Below are positions 27,166 through 35,582 of a stretch of 64,000 bases of DNA, one piece after another. The position numbers and the translations under genes are program-made. The notes beneath the pieces are model-generated. The model made no database searches. It was not told the origin of the DNA and saw nothing but the letters and a program-made list of their open reading frames with translations. The stretch is from Rhizobium sp. FKL33 (lineage in GTDB: Bacteria; Pseudomonadota; Alphaproteobacteria; Rhizobiales; Rhizobiaceae), in NCBI RefSeq assembly GCF_005222915.1, contig NZ_STFX01000003.1, positions 49,811 through 113,810 on the forward strand, given 5' to 3'. Numbering within the stretch: position 1 is the first letter of the stretch; every line of letters begins with the position of its first letter.

Positions 27166-28251
27166 TCAGGTCTCGACCCAGGCGTAGAGCACCGTTTCCA
27201 TGAACTGCGGCGAGTGGTGCCTAAGCGCGAAACGATAGTCGGGAACGAGCGATTTGATGGTCCGGCTGATGACCGGAATATCCGAGGGGTAATGATAGAC
27301 GCAGATGGCGAGTTTGGGCCTGTGACGGCGGATGGTCTCGGCGGCGCCATTGAGCAGCGCCATTTCCATGCCTTCGACATCCGCCTTGATCATGCTCACA
27401 CGCTCGCCGGCGAGATGCGCGTCGAGCGACAGGATCTTGATCGGGTGCTCGCCCGCCTCCGACAGCGCCAGGCTGGTCATGTCGCCGCTGCTGGTGGCGG
27501 CTGAGGCGGTTTGATCCGTCTCACCGAGTGCTGCGGGAATGACGGCGATCTGGTTCTCGTCGAGCGCCCACTCGCTGATCAGCCGGCGGCGGCGATTGGC
27601 GAGCGCGCGGAACTGGCGCATGCCCGGCTCGAAGCAGAGCGCCTTGTGAAAGACGCCGTTCTGGCTCCAGAGAAAACGCTCAAGACTGTCGCCGACATAG
27701 GCGCCGGCATCGACATAGATTTCCTTCTCCGACCCGCAGAATTGCGGCAGGCAGAAATACTGGTCGCGTTCGAACACCCCCGCGACATAGGCTTTATCGC
27801 CCGTCAGCATCGTCGCCATCACCGCGCGCAGCGTTTCCCGGGATCTGTCATCGGTCAGCCAGTCGTCGTGAATTTGCTTGTAGGCGTCTATATCGCGCGC
27901 AACATAATGGGCGTCGACAGAAACATGGGCGATGCCGAGCGCGTCGAGCCTCATCGAGACTTCGCGCACGGCATGTCGGGCGCTCACGAAAACGAAGGGT
28001 GGTCTGTCCTCGCCGAGACGGGCCGGCGAGCGAATTTCCAATCCGTCGATGAGCTGTCCATCGAGCTCGGGCTTGCCGTCAAAGGCGCAAGAAAGACGCA
28101 CGCCTTGGTTTTGCAGGTCTTTATGCGCGAAACAGCCGAGAAAGCCGTAACCGTAAAGCGCCGAGGGCGCCGCGCCGGCGAGGACGCCTTCGGGTATGGA
28201 CCGCCGGATCTGCCCGGCCCATTCGGCGATTTGGTCGAAATCGGGCGTCAT
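27166..28251 (-). CDS. FkbM family methyltransferase with N-terminal nucleotide-binding-like domain
   Basis: Two-domain protein of 361 residues. Residues 1-100 form a Rossmann-like module (ALYGYGFLGCFAHKDL, CAFDGKPELDGQLIDGLEI), as found in front of some sugar-modifying methyltransferases. The C-terminal FkbM domain has EIYVDAGAYVGDSLERFLW, LCFEPGMRQFRAL, SLDAHL and MIKADVEGMEMALLNGA. FkbM enzymes methylate sugar or polyketide hydroxyls. The start at 28251 gives a 4-base ATGA overlap with the upstream FkbM gene; the 17-residue upstream extension is not credible. Confidence 0.82.
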   Translation of the reverse strand: MTPDFDQIAEWAGQIRRSIPEGVLAGAAPSALYGYGFLGCFAHKDLQNQGVRLSCAFDGKPELDGQLIDGLEIRSPARLGEDRPPFVFVSARHAVREVSMRLDALGIAHVSVDAHYVARDIDAYKQIHDDWLTDDRSRETLRAVMATMLTGDKAYVAGVFERDQYFCLPQFCGSEKEIYVDAGAYVGDSLERFLWSQNGVFHKALCFEPGMRQFRALANRRRRLISEWALDENQIAVIPAALGETDQTASAATSSGDMTSLALSEAGEHPIKILSLDAHLAGERVSMIKADVEGMEMALLNGAAETIRRHRPKLAICVYHYPSDIPVISRTIKSLVPDYRFALRHHSPQFMETVLYAWVET

Positions 28252-29465
28252 GTGTCCGACCTCTCGCGGGGCAGGGCATAGAGCACGGTGCCGGTCCCGC
28301 ACCAGGCGTGCAGTCTCAGGAGATAGCGATAGTCCTTGAGCGTCTGCATCAGATAGAGCGGCGTGCGCCAGACGCCGTCATCGTTGTGGTAGATGGTGGC
28401 GGTCACGATCGGGCGGCGCTTGGCGAGCGTCTGGCTGGCGCCCTTGAGCGCATCGAGTTCGCCGCCTTCGAGATGAAGTTTGAGGAAAGTCGGCGCGAGA
28501 TCGAGATCATCGAGCGCCCGGAGTTGCGCCATCAATCCGCCGGTCACGGAGAGTTGTGAGGCGTAGCCGAGCCCGTGATGGAACGGCGCTTCGCCATTGG
28601 CGGCGCCCAGCGCGCAATCGAAGGTCTGCGGTTGCCTCTTCTCATCCGGGAAAGCTGCGGCGAAGGCTTGCTCCATATCGGCGCGATTGAGCGGATCGGG
28701 TTCGATGGCGGCAATGCTGGCCCAGTCGGGCCGCCGGCGCGCAAAATCGACCGATACGCTTCCGCGATAAGCGCCTGCGTCGACCAGACGCTCGCCCGAC
28801 GTCAGGAGCGCCTCGACGTCCGGGATGAAATAGCGGCTGGACGCATCGATCGGCGCCCCGTCGAAAGTCCATTCCTGCCGAAGACGTCGCCAGGCGAGAA
28901 ACTGCAGATAGTGCGCGCGTGACGCATCGTCTTCGAGCCCCTGCAGCACATGGGCGATCATCGCCTGATCATGCGAGGTCAGCGTCTCGAGCCGCCAGCC
29001 GTTCGACAGCGGATGGATATGTCGGAAACGTTCGGAGAAATCATAGAAAGGCGCGACATGCTGAAAGCCGTGCTCGAACAGCGTGTTTTCGATCGGGGCA
29101 TAGGCTGCGGTGGCCACCGTCACCAGGATCTGGGCCTGCTGCTTGAGCGTGCCGGGCGTCTCATCCGGGCCATAGACGGGAATGCCGTCGAAGGCGGGAT
29201 GGCTGCGGGCGGCATTCGGATTCCGGTCGATGAGGAAGGCGGGCTTGATCCACAGCGCCTTCAGGACCTCCAGCGCCATGCGGCCGAAATCGCCGGCGCC
29301 ATAGAGGCCGATAGGAAGATCCTCGCGGATGGGCGCTACGAAAGGTGAGCCGACGGCGATTTCCTCCAGGAGACCGACCGACCTGACGACGCCGGGCAGG
29401 CTGGAGAATGCGCGCGCGCCATGCCGCATACGGGCGCTGCCTGTGATATCCAATAGCTGCGGCAT
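28248..29465 (-). CDS. FkbM family methyltransferase with N-terminal nucleotide-binding-like domain (second copy)
   Basis: Paralogue of the preceding gene, 405 residues. It has the same architecture: an N-terminal module with LPIGLYGAGDFGRMALEV and FLIDRNPNAARSH (from about residue 50), then an FkbM domain with RLVDAGAYRGSVSVDFA, AIEPDPLNRADM and FLKLHLEGGELDALKGA. The acidic Glu in LEGGE replaces the usual DVEG of other members. An N-terminal extension of 50 residues is unlike its twin. First gene of the minus-strand trio, divergent from the NAD-dependent reductase. Confidence 0.8.
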   Translation of the reverse strand: MPQLLDITGSARMRHGARAFSSLPGVVRSVGLLEEIAVGSPFVAPIREDLPIGLYGAGDFGRMALEVLKALWIKPAFLIDRNPNAARSHPAFDGIPVYGPDETPGTLKQQAQILVTVATAAYAPIENTLFEHGFQHVAPFYDFSERFRHIHPLSNGWRLETLTSHDQAMIAHVLQGLEDDASRAHYLQFLAWRRLRQEWTFDGAPIDASSRYFIPDVEALLTSGERLVDAGAYRGSVSVDFARRRPDWASIAAIEPDPLNRADMEQAFAAAFPDEKRQPQTFDCALGAANGEAPFHHGLGYASQLSVTGGLMAQLRALDDLDLAPTFLKLHLEGGELDALKGASQTLAKRRPIVTATIYHNDDGVWRTPLYLMQTLKDYRYLLRLHAWCGTGTVLYALPRERSDT

Positions 29466-29572
29466 CCTACGAATCTCTGGTTAACCGCTCGCACCTTATT
29501 CCCCTCACCCTTGCACGGAGCTATTCATGACGCCGAATATAGCCGTGATGGACGAATGAAGCGGAGGGCGGC

Positions 29573-30409
29573 GTGAAGACGGTGCTGGTGACGGGTGGAA
29601 CCGGATTTGTCGGCCGGCAGATCGTCAAGTCGTTGCTAAGGCGAGGCTATGCCGTGCGCATGACCGTGCGCACCGGTCACGACTTCGAACATGGGGCCAG
29701 GGACCGGATCGAGCTGGTCCGGACCGACGATCTCTTCTCTGAGAGCATGGAATGGTGGCTTTCCAAACTCGATGGCGTCGAGGCGGTCATCCATGCCGCC
29801 TGGTATGTGGAGCCGGGGCGCTATCTCGATTCGCCGGAGAATATCCGCTGCCTGGACGGCAGTCTGAGGCTTGTAGACGCCGTCAGCCGCGCCGGAACAA
29901 GACGTTTCGTAGGGGTGGGCACTTGTTTTGAATACAGCCTGCCCAACAGCGAGATCACCGAGACAGCGGCCCTCGGTCCGGTAACGCTTTATGCAGCGGC
30001 CAAGCTCGCGCTCTATTTGGCGGCGCGGCGGCGGCTTGAAACCGCCGCCGTCGATTTTGCCTGGGCGCGTCTGTTCTATCTGTTCGGGGAGGGCGAGCAT
30101 CCGGCGCGGCTCTTCCCGACCTTGCATCGCAAGCTCGCTGCAGGCGAAACCATGACGCTGTCGGCCGGCGACAAGATCCGTGATTTTCTCGATGTCGAGA
30201 TCGCCGGCGCCGATGTGGCGGGACTGGTGGAAACCGGCCAGACCGGCGTGGTGAATGTCTGTTCCGGCGAGCCGGTGACTTTGCGGGAGATCGCCGAGCG
30301 CATCGCCGATCTCTATGGAGCGCGGCGTCTTCTGAGTTTCGGAGCCGCGCAAGTGCATCCGCGCGACCCACAGGCGGTGGCGGGCGTTTGCAATGTGATC
30401 AAACGTTGA
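29573..30409 (+). CDS. NAD(P)-dependent epimerase/dehydratase family oxidoreductase
   Basis: Short-chain sugar-nucleotide oxidoreductase of 278 residues, starting at GTG with a GGAGGG ribosome-binding site five bases upstream. The Rossmann motif GGTGFVG is at residues 7-13. GVGTCFEYSL replaces the usual Ser/Thr region and the catalytic Tyr-x-x-x-Lys is YAAAK. The final INVCSGEPVTLREIAERIA-like stretch (VVNVCSGEPV) is typical of 4-ketoreductases and epimerases. In this context the likely role is reduction of the 4-keto group of the CDP-6-deoxy-sugar. Confidence 0.82.
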   Translation: MKTVLVTGGTGFVGRQIVKSLLRRGYAVRMTVRTGHDFEHGARDRIELVRTDDLFSESMEWWLSKLDGVEAVIHAAWYVEPGRYLDSPENIRCLDGSLRLVDAVSRAGTRRFVGVGTCFEYSLPNSEITETAALGPVTLYAAAKLALYLAARRRLETAAVDFAWARLFYLFGEGEHPARLFPTLHRKLAAGETMTLSAGDKIRDFLDVEIAGADVAGLVETGQTGVVNVCSGEPVTLREIAERIADLYGARRLLSFGAAQVHPRDPQAVAGVCNVIKR

Positions 30410-30432
30410 GTCCATGCAAACGCGACGAACAG

Positions 30433-30459
30433 AAAACGGCGGAGCTTGACGCTCCGCCG
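30433..30459 (-). terminator. intrinsic terminator between the convergent reductase and doxX
   Basis: Perfect 9-base stem CGGCGGAGC/GCTCCGCCG with a 5-base loop. On the minus strand it is followed by TTTT, so it ends the doxX transcript; it may also stop transcription on the plus strand. Confidence 0.75.
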
Positions 30460-30484
30460 CAATTTCTAGGCTCAGGCAGGAAGA

Positions 30485-30910
30485 TCAACCGGCGCGACGG
30501 GCGTCGATCGAGAAGGCGCCCGGGCCAGCCACGGCGAGCAGGATATAGGCGCCGGCGAGGGTGAAATTCTTCATCATCATGATCTGGTTCAGCTGGTTGA
30601 TCCAACCCAGCGCCTCCGCCGGCCACCCTTCAATTGCGACCGTGCCGCTGTGGAAAACCGCGCCGGTGAACACACAGAAGGCAGCAAGCGCAAAACCGGC
30701 GATCTTGGTCTGGAAACCGACGAGAACGGCAAGGCCGGCAACGACTTCGAACAGGCCGGCGATATACGCAAGAGCGGTGGCGGCGGGCAAGCCGGCGCCG
30801 CTAATCAACCCGGCGGTCTGGCCGGGATCCATCAGCTTGCCGAAACCGGACAGGATGAAGATGAAGGACAGGAGGATGCGAGCGATGAGAATGAGGACAT
30901 TGTTGGTCAT
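30485..30910 (-). CDS. DoxX family membrane protein
   Basis: Inner-membrane protein of 141 residues with four hydrophobic segments (ILIARILLSFIFILSGFGKL, ATALAYIAGLFEVVAGLAVLVGF split by a short loop, KIAGFALAAFCVFTGAVFH, NFTLAGAYILLAVAGPGAF). It matches the DoxX family, members of which relate to quinone or thiol redox and to oxidative-stress complexes. The ATG at 30910 has GGAGAG four bases upstream. No operon partner; the function here is not known. Confidence 0.85.
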   Translation of the reverse strand: MTNNVLILIARILLSFIFILSGFGKLMDPGQTAGLISGAGLPAATALAYIAGLFEVVAGLAVLVGFQTKIAGFALAAFCVFTGAVFHSGTVAIEGWPAEALGWINQLNQIMMMKNFTLAGAYILLAVAGPGAFSIDARRAG

Positions 30911-31082
30911 TGGGCTCTCCATTTCGATGGAGACACTAAAGCATGTTCCTATTGTTTAGGATACGCGCGAAGTAGAAGACATTTCGTCTCTATACGGTGA
31001 ACGATCCGCCCAACATTCGAAACAGCGGCCGGAGACCGAAAAAATGGAGCCCTTCTATACGGCTCCCCGCTGCCATTTCGGG

Positions 31083-31511
31083 TCAGTGAGAGCCTTGCGC
31101 CGGGATGATGCGCGGGAAGATGAACACGCCGCGCATAGCGCCATGCGTCGTGTCGCCGAAACCCATGGATTCGCCGACGCACATCACCGGCTGACGCTCC
31201 TCGGGGCCGCAAATGATGTAGGTCGAGAAGCAGAAGGAAGAGGGCGACGACGAGGCGTCTTCAAGCAGTTCAAGAATATGAACGCGATCATTGGGTTCAT
31301 AACAGCGAAGCAGCGTCAGAAGCCCGCATTCGCCTTGCTCCAACCCGTGAAAATATCCGCTTATGCGGCCGATCTGGAACAGCCCGTTGGCGAGATCGCC
31401 CACCCAGGCTTCCGTCGAGCAGAACCGATCGATGTCATGGCCACCAGCATCGCCGAAATCGGCGACGAGGGAATGACGAAGAAAAGTTGTCGATTTCGAA
31501 ATCTTGAACAC
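31083..31511 (-). CDS. orphan PAS-like domain protein
   Basis: Hypothetical protein of 142 residues starting at GTG with AGGA six bases upstream. The middle resembles a PAS sensor fold: WVGDLANGLFQIGRISGYFHGLEQGECGLLTLLRCYEPNDR then FCFSTYIICGPEERQPVMCVGESM and MRGVFIFPRI. There is no attached output domain, so it would act as a single-domain sensor or partner protein. Five cysteines (in CSTE, CGLL, RCYE, CFST, ICGP, MCVG) are unusually many for its size. Codon use is normal for the window, although the flanking DNA is AT rich. Assignment by pattern only. Confidence 0.55.
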   Translation of the reverse strand: MFKISKSTTFLRHSLVADFGDAGGHDIDRFCSTEAWVGDLANGLFQIGRISGYFHGLEQGECGLLTLLRCYEPNDRVHILELLEDASSSPSSFCFSTYIICGPEERQPVMCVGESMGFGDTTHGAMRGVFIFPRIIPAQGSH

Positions 31512-32158
31512 GTCGATTCCTGCCCGATCAATAATTCAACATATGGGTTGAACACCTATATCCGCATCCGATCGGGCGCTTATGCCAAATCCCATTCAAA
31601 TGCGGATTGTATGTCTACAAATGGGTCACCAAATCCGATGCGTTCTGGCCGGAAGCCAAAATTGCTGTTGCACGCCCCCACCCGGCGTTCCGCATCACAG
31701 TGATTCGGTGCTCTTTTATAAGTTGTTTTAGCGTCTGCACAAGCCATGAATAACACTATCTTCGAGACTTTAAAACAGGTTTGCAACCGTGTTACTCCGG
31801 AATAACAAATTTTGTCGTATATTTTTGTTAATGCTCAAAAACATAATTCCATGCTATATAAGGAAATTCTGTTGCGATAATTCTCTGCCGTAAGAAAAAT
31901 AATCGGCAATCCTCGGCAATAATCTTCACTAATCGGCGAACAGGGACATTTCTTTAGCTGTTCGGGGAAATGTTTTTCATCAATATGATAAAGCAATCAA
32001 TCTTACATATACGATGTCTATACTTGTCTTCCCGTCAAGATGATCCTGACGTCGTCAGCAGGATGATATTTTCACAGCGCCTAAACGAAACACGCTCCTT
32101 ACGCATCTCATGCTACAGATCAGACTCGGGCCTCGGTCTTTTCGAGGCCTTCAAACGA
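31512..32158. other. AT-rich gene-poor stretch
   Basis: About 650 bases, markedly richer in A and T than the rest, without a credible gene. Two open frames of about 65 codons (31580-31786 minus, 31970-32161 plus) lack family resemblance and ribosome-binding sites. A short repeated unit (variants of ATCGGCAA) occurs near 31895-31940, and an inverted repeat CGAACAG/CTGTTCG spans 31937-31964. It could hold the promoters of the PAS-like gene or a small RNA. Confidence 0.5.
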
Positions 32159-32190
32159 TGAGATGGAGCAGAAAACTCCCCTCCATCTCA
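32159..32190 (-). terminator. hairpin downstream of the chemoreceptor gene
   Basis: Perfect 10-base inverted repeat TGAGATGGAG/CTCCATCTCA with a 12-base loop, starting 19 bases after the chemoreceptor stop. No clear T run follows, so termination is probable rather than certain. Confidence 0.5.
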
Positions 32191-32208
32191 CAGGCCGACG
32201 GAGTGATG

Positions 32209-34440
32209 TCAGGCTCGCATGCGCCGCGCCACGGAATGAAGCGCGCTTGAGCCTGTAGATCCGGATGTGCGGAACCGGGCCACGAGGTTCTTGAGGCTTT
32301 CCGCCTCTTCGCTGAGCGTCATGGAGGCGGCGGTCGTTTCCTCGACCATCGCCGCGTTCTGCTGTGTCACCTGATCCATCTGGTGCATGGCCGAGTTCAT
32401 TTCCTTGAGGCCGGTCGCCTGCTCGCTGGCCGAAACTGAAATCATCTTGATCAGGCCGTTGATCTGCAGAACCTGCTGCGCGATCGCCTGCAGCGTTTCG
32501 CCGGTCTGCGCCACGAGGTTGACGCCGTCGTGGACCTGCGCTTCCGAGGCGCCGATCAGGGTCTTGATCTCCTTGGCGGCGGTGGCGGAGCGCTGGGCGA
32601 GTTCGCGCACTTCCTGGGCGACGACGGCGAAGCCTTTGCCCGCTTCGCCGGCGCGGGCCGCTTCGACGCCTGCATTCAATGCGAGCAGGTTCGTCTGGAA
32701 GGCGATTTCGTCGATCACGCCGATGATGTTGGAAATCTGACCGGACGACTGCTCGATGCCATGCATCGCCTGGATGGCGCTCTGGACGATCTTTCCGGAA
32801 TGCTCGGCGTCGTTCGAGGCCTTCTGCACGGCGCTGGCGGCGTTGCGGGCATTGTCGGCGCTCGATTGCACCTGTTCGGTCAATTCGTTGAGCGCGGCGG
32901 CCGTTTCCTCGAGCTGTGCGGCCTGCTGCTCGGTGCGGCGCGACAGGTCATTGGCGCTGTTGGAGATTTCCGTGGTGCCGCCATTGATGGCGCCCACTGC
33001 GGCATTGACCATCTGCACGGTCTGTTCGAGGCTTTCGACAGCCGAGTTGAAGTTGTCGCGCAGGCTTTGATATTCGCCCGGAAATGCTCCGTCGATGCGG
33101 CAGGTGAGATCGCCGTTCGACAGTTTTTCGAGCGCCTTACCGACCTCCGTCACCACGAGGTTCTGCACCCGGGCGTTCTCGCTTCTTTCGTACTCCGTCT
33201 TCGCGCGTTCATTTTCGGTGGCCTTGCGATGGGCTTCGGATTCGCGTTCCACCTCCTGCGAGCGCGCGAGCTTGTGGCGGAAGCCTTCCAGCGCGCGGGC
33301 GACGTCGCCGGTCTCATCCGAATGATGCTGGCCCGAGACGGTATGCGCATAGTCGCCGTTCTCGAGGCGGACGACGTCAGCGATGATGCCGCGGATCGGT
33401 TGCTGAACGAAAGCGCGCACCGCGTAGTAGAGGCCGCCGAGCACGGCAAGCAGCAGGGCGACGCCGCCCGCCACCATCATGATCGTCTGGTCGCGCACCG
33501 GACCGGCCATCGCCGATTGCGGAACGTCGATCAGCAGCACCCAGCTCACGCCGAGACCCGGCAGTTCGAAGGGATAAACGAGCCTGTTGAAGGTCTCGCC
33601 GTCCGTTCCGGCGAGATTGTCGATCTCGGCCAGCGTCCCCGATTGCATCGCCGCTTTCACCACTTCGGGCGAGGCGCCGTCATAGGCCTTCATCAATTTA
33701 TCGGATTCCGGCGCGACCAGCCATTTTCCGTCCTGAGACACGAGCATGACCCGACCGGTGCCGAACGGCTTCAACGCGGAAAGGGATTCGGCGAGCATGC
33801 GCAGCGAGATATCAACCCCGCCGACGCCGATCAGCTTGCCGTTTGACATGACCGGGAAGGAGATAGAGCTCATCGAGGTCGGCACTTCCGTGCCTTCAGC
33901 GAGGTAGGGCTTAGTGATCGAGCCTTTCAGGGTCTTGGCGGAGACGGAATACCATTCTGCCGCATAATCGGCGCGGAAGGTGGAGTAGAAGGCTTCGCCG
34001 GTCTTGCCCTTCGACCAATAGGGCGTGAAGACGCCGTCCTCGTTTGCCCCGAGTTCCTTCTGGTTCTTCAATTCGTCCTTGCGGCCGTCGAACGCCTTGG
34101 CCTCCTCTGCGAACCAGCTGCCGAAGGCCATCGGATGCTGCTCGAGATTGGCGCGCAGCACATTGATCACCCCCTTGCGGTCCAGCGACTTTTCCTGATG
34201 GGCGCGACCGATCACACCCGTCATGGTGCGCGCGGCGCTCGCAAGTTCACCGGTCTGTCCGGCGATCAGCGAGGCGATGGACATCGCCTCGGTTTCGGCT
34301 TGGTTCTGGATCAGCGATTGGACGCGATCCCGGGTTTGGGAGATCAGGACGAAGTTGGAGGCGATCAAGAGGGCGGTGATGGTAGCACCAGTCACGAGCA
34401 GGAGCTTCATGGCGAGTGATTTAGGCGCAAGGGACTTCAT
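32209..34440 (-). CDS. methyl-accepting chemotaxis protein with cache-type sensor
   Basis: Transmembrane chemoreceptor of 743 residues. An N-terminal membrane segment (KLLLVTGATITALLIASNFVLI) is followed by a periplasmic dCache-like sensor (about 45-325, with YWSKGKTGEAFYSTF and VGGVDISLRMLAESL), a second membrane segment (TIMMVAGGVALLLAVLGGLYYAV), HAMP regions and the cytoplasmic signalling domain with the hairpin EIAFQTNLLALNAGVEAARA. No C-terminal pentapeptide for CheR/CheB docking is seen. The start at 34440 is preferred over a TTG 17 codons upstream because it begins the membrane anchor. Ligand unknown; cache sensors often bind amino or organic acids. Confidence 0.9.
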   Translation of the reverse strand: MKSLAPKSLAMKLLLVTGATITALLIASNFVLISQTRDRVQSLIQNQAETEAMSIASLIAGQTGELASAARTMTGVIGRAHQEKSLDRKGVINVLRANLEQHPMAFGSWFAEEAKAFDGRKDELKNQKELGANEDGVFTPYWSKGKTGEAFYSTFRADYAAEWYSVSAKTLKGSITKPYLAEGTEVPTSMSSISFPVMSNGKLIGVGGVDISLRMLAESLSALKPFGTGRVMLVSQDGKWLVAPESDKLMKAYDGASPEVVKAAMQSGTLAEIDNLAGTDGETFNRLVYPFELPGLGVSWVLLIDVPQSAMAGPVRDQTIMMVAGGVALLLAVLGGLYYAVRAFVQQPIRGIIADVVRLENGDYAHTVSGQHHSDETGDVARALEGFRHKLARSQEVERESEAHRKATENERAKTEYERSENARVQNLVVTEVGKALEKLSNGDLTCRIDGAFPGEYQSLRDNFNSAVESLEQTVQMVNAAVGAINGGTTEISNSANDLSRRTEQQAAQLEETAAALNELTEQVQSSADNARNAASAVQKASNDAEHSGKIVQSAIQAMHGIEQSSGQISNIIGVIDEIAFQTNLLALNAGVEAARAGEAGKGFAVVAQEVRELAQRSATAAKEIKTLIGASEAQVHDGVNLVAQTGETLQAIAQQVLQINGLIKMISVSASEQATGLKEMNSAMHQMDQVTQQNAAMVEETTAASMTLSEEAESLKNLVARFRTSGSTGSSALHSVARRMRA

Positions 34441-34571
34441 GACAGGCAAGCCTCGATAGGGGACGAGGTGAGCAGACCCCGTCTTCGACAAATGCCGACA
34501 TGATCGCCACTAAGATATTTCTAAATCGCTAAATATTGATTTTGTGATATATAGTTTCATAAATCCGTGAC

Positions 34572-34605
34572 AAAAGGTGGCCGGAAATGTCATTTTCTCC
34601 CGGCC
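34572..34605 (-). terminator. probable terminator of the ribokinase gene
   Basis: Inverted repeat GGCCGG/CCGGCC (34579-34584 and 34600-34605) with a 15-base loop; on the minus strand it is followed by ACCTTTTG. About 30 bases after the ribokinase stop. Confidence 0.45.
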
Positions 34606-34632
34606 TTTATGCGGAAAAATTAGCTTTGATGC

Positions 34633-35529
34633 TCAAATGTTGCGCAGCTCGCCGATGAAGGGAATGGAAGGCTGGGCTCCGGGCTTGGTGCATGCGAGCG
34701 ATCCCGCCACTGCGGCCTGTCGCAGGCATGATTCGAAATTGAGGCCTGCATCGAGCCCGGCGGCGAAGTAGCCGCAGAACGTGTCGCCCGCGCCGACCGT
34801 GTCGACGGGATCGATATCCAGGCCGGCCGCCGTGAGATACGCGCCCTTGTGCATGGCGGCGACGCCGTCGGCTCCGAGAGTGACGATCAGCGTCTGCTGG
34901 AATTCCTTATGACGGGTCTCCATCGCTTCCTTGCGCTCCGCCGACGAAAGGTCCGACCGACCGACCAGCCGCTCGAACTCGGTTTCATTGGCGATCACGT
35001 AATCCGCCATGGCCGCAAGCCGCGGCGCATCCTCTGTGAAGGGCGCGATGTTGAGGAGGGTGCGGACGCCCCGGGCGCGCGCAGCCTTCAGCGCCGCTTC
35101 GATTGTCGCTGCGGGAATTTCCAGCTGCAGCATCAGGATGTCGCCGCGCTTCATCGCGGCGACGGCGGCTTCGGCGTCCTCGACGCCGACCGTGCCATTG
35201 GCTCCGGCAATGATCGAAATGACGTTTTCGCCATCGCCGCCCACGAAGATCAGCGCCACGCCGGTGGCGGTGGCGGCGCTCTTGATGCGGGTCAGATCCA
35301 CGCCATCGTAACGGAGATAGGTGAGTGCGGGGCCGGCGAATTCGTCCTCGCCGCACGCGCCCGCCATGGCGACGGACGCGCCTGCGCGCCGCGCCGCGAG
35401 CGCCTGATTCGCGCCCTTTCCGCCCGGGGCCGTGGTGAAGCGATCGCCGGTCACGGTTTCGCCGGGCCTTGGCAGGCGCGGCACATTGGCGATGAGGTCC
35501 ATATTGATGGAGCCGAGGACAGTGATCAT
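34633..35529 (-). CDS. rbsK: ribokinase
   Basis: Phosphorylates ribose to ribose-5-phosphate with ATP; 298 residues, the usual length. The N-terminus (ITVLGSINMDLIANVPRLPRPGET) and the GGKGANQALAARRAG substrate-binding motif are typical of RbsK. The catalytic Asp lies in the anion-hole motif DTVGAGDTFCGYFAAGL near residue 240. No ribose ABC genes flank it, so it may serve nucleoside salvage, for instance ribose from the nucleoside hydrolase further along. Fifty-three bases separate it from rmuC on the same strand. Confidence 0.92.
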   Translation of the reverse strand: MITVLGSINMDLIANVPRLPRPGETVTGDRFTTAPGGKGANQALAARRAGASVAMAGACGEDEFAGPALTYLRYDGVDLTRIKSAATATGVALIFVGGDGENVISIIAGANGTVGVEDAEAAVAAMKRGDILMLQLEIPAATIEAALKAARARGVRTLLNIAPFTEDAPRLAAMADYVIANETEFERLVGRSDLSSAERKEAMETRHKEFQQTLIVTLGADGVAAMHKGAYLTAAGLDIDPVDTVGAGDTFCGYFAAGLDAGLNFESCLRQAAVAGSLACTKPGAQPSIPFIGELRNI

Positions 35530-35582
35530 GATTTTTCCCGCAGGTGGCTTGTTCTTTTTTCAGCCCCTTTGTCGCCCGCCCG

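Noticed and set aside
31580..32161. Two small open frames in the AT-rich stretch
   Set aside because: No ribosome-binding sites, no recognisable motifs, and codon composition unlike neighbouring genes.
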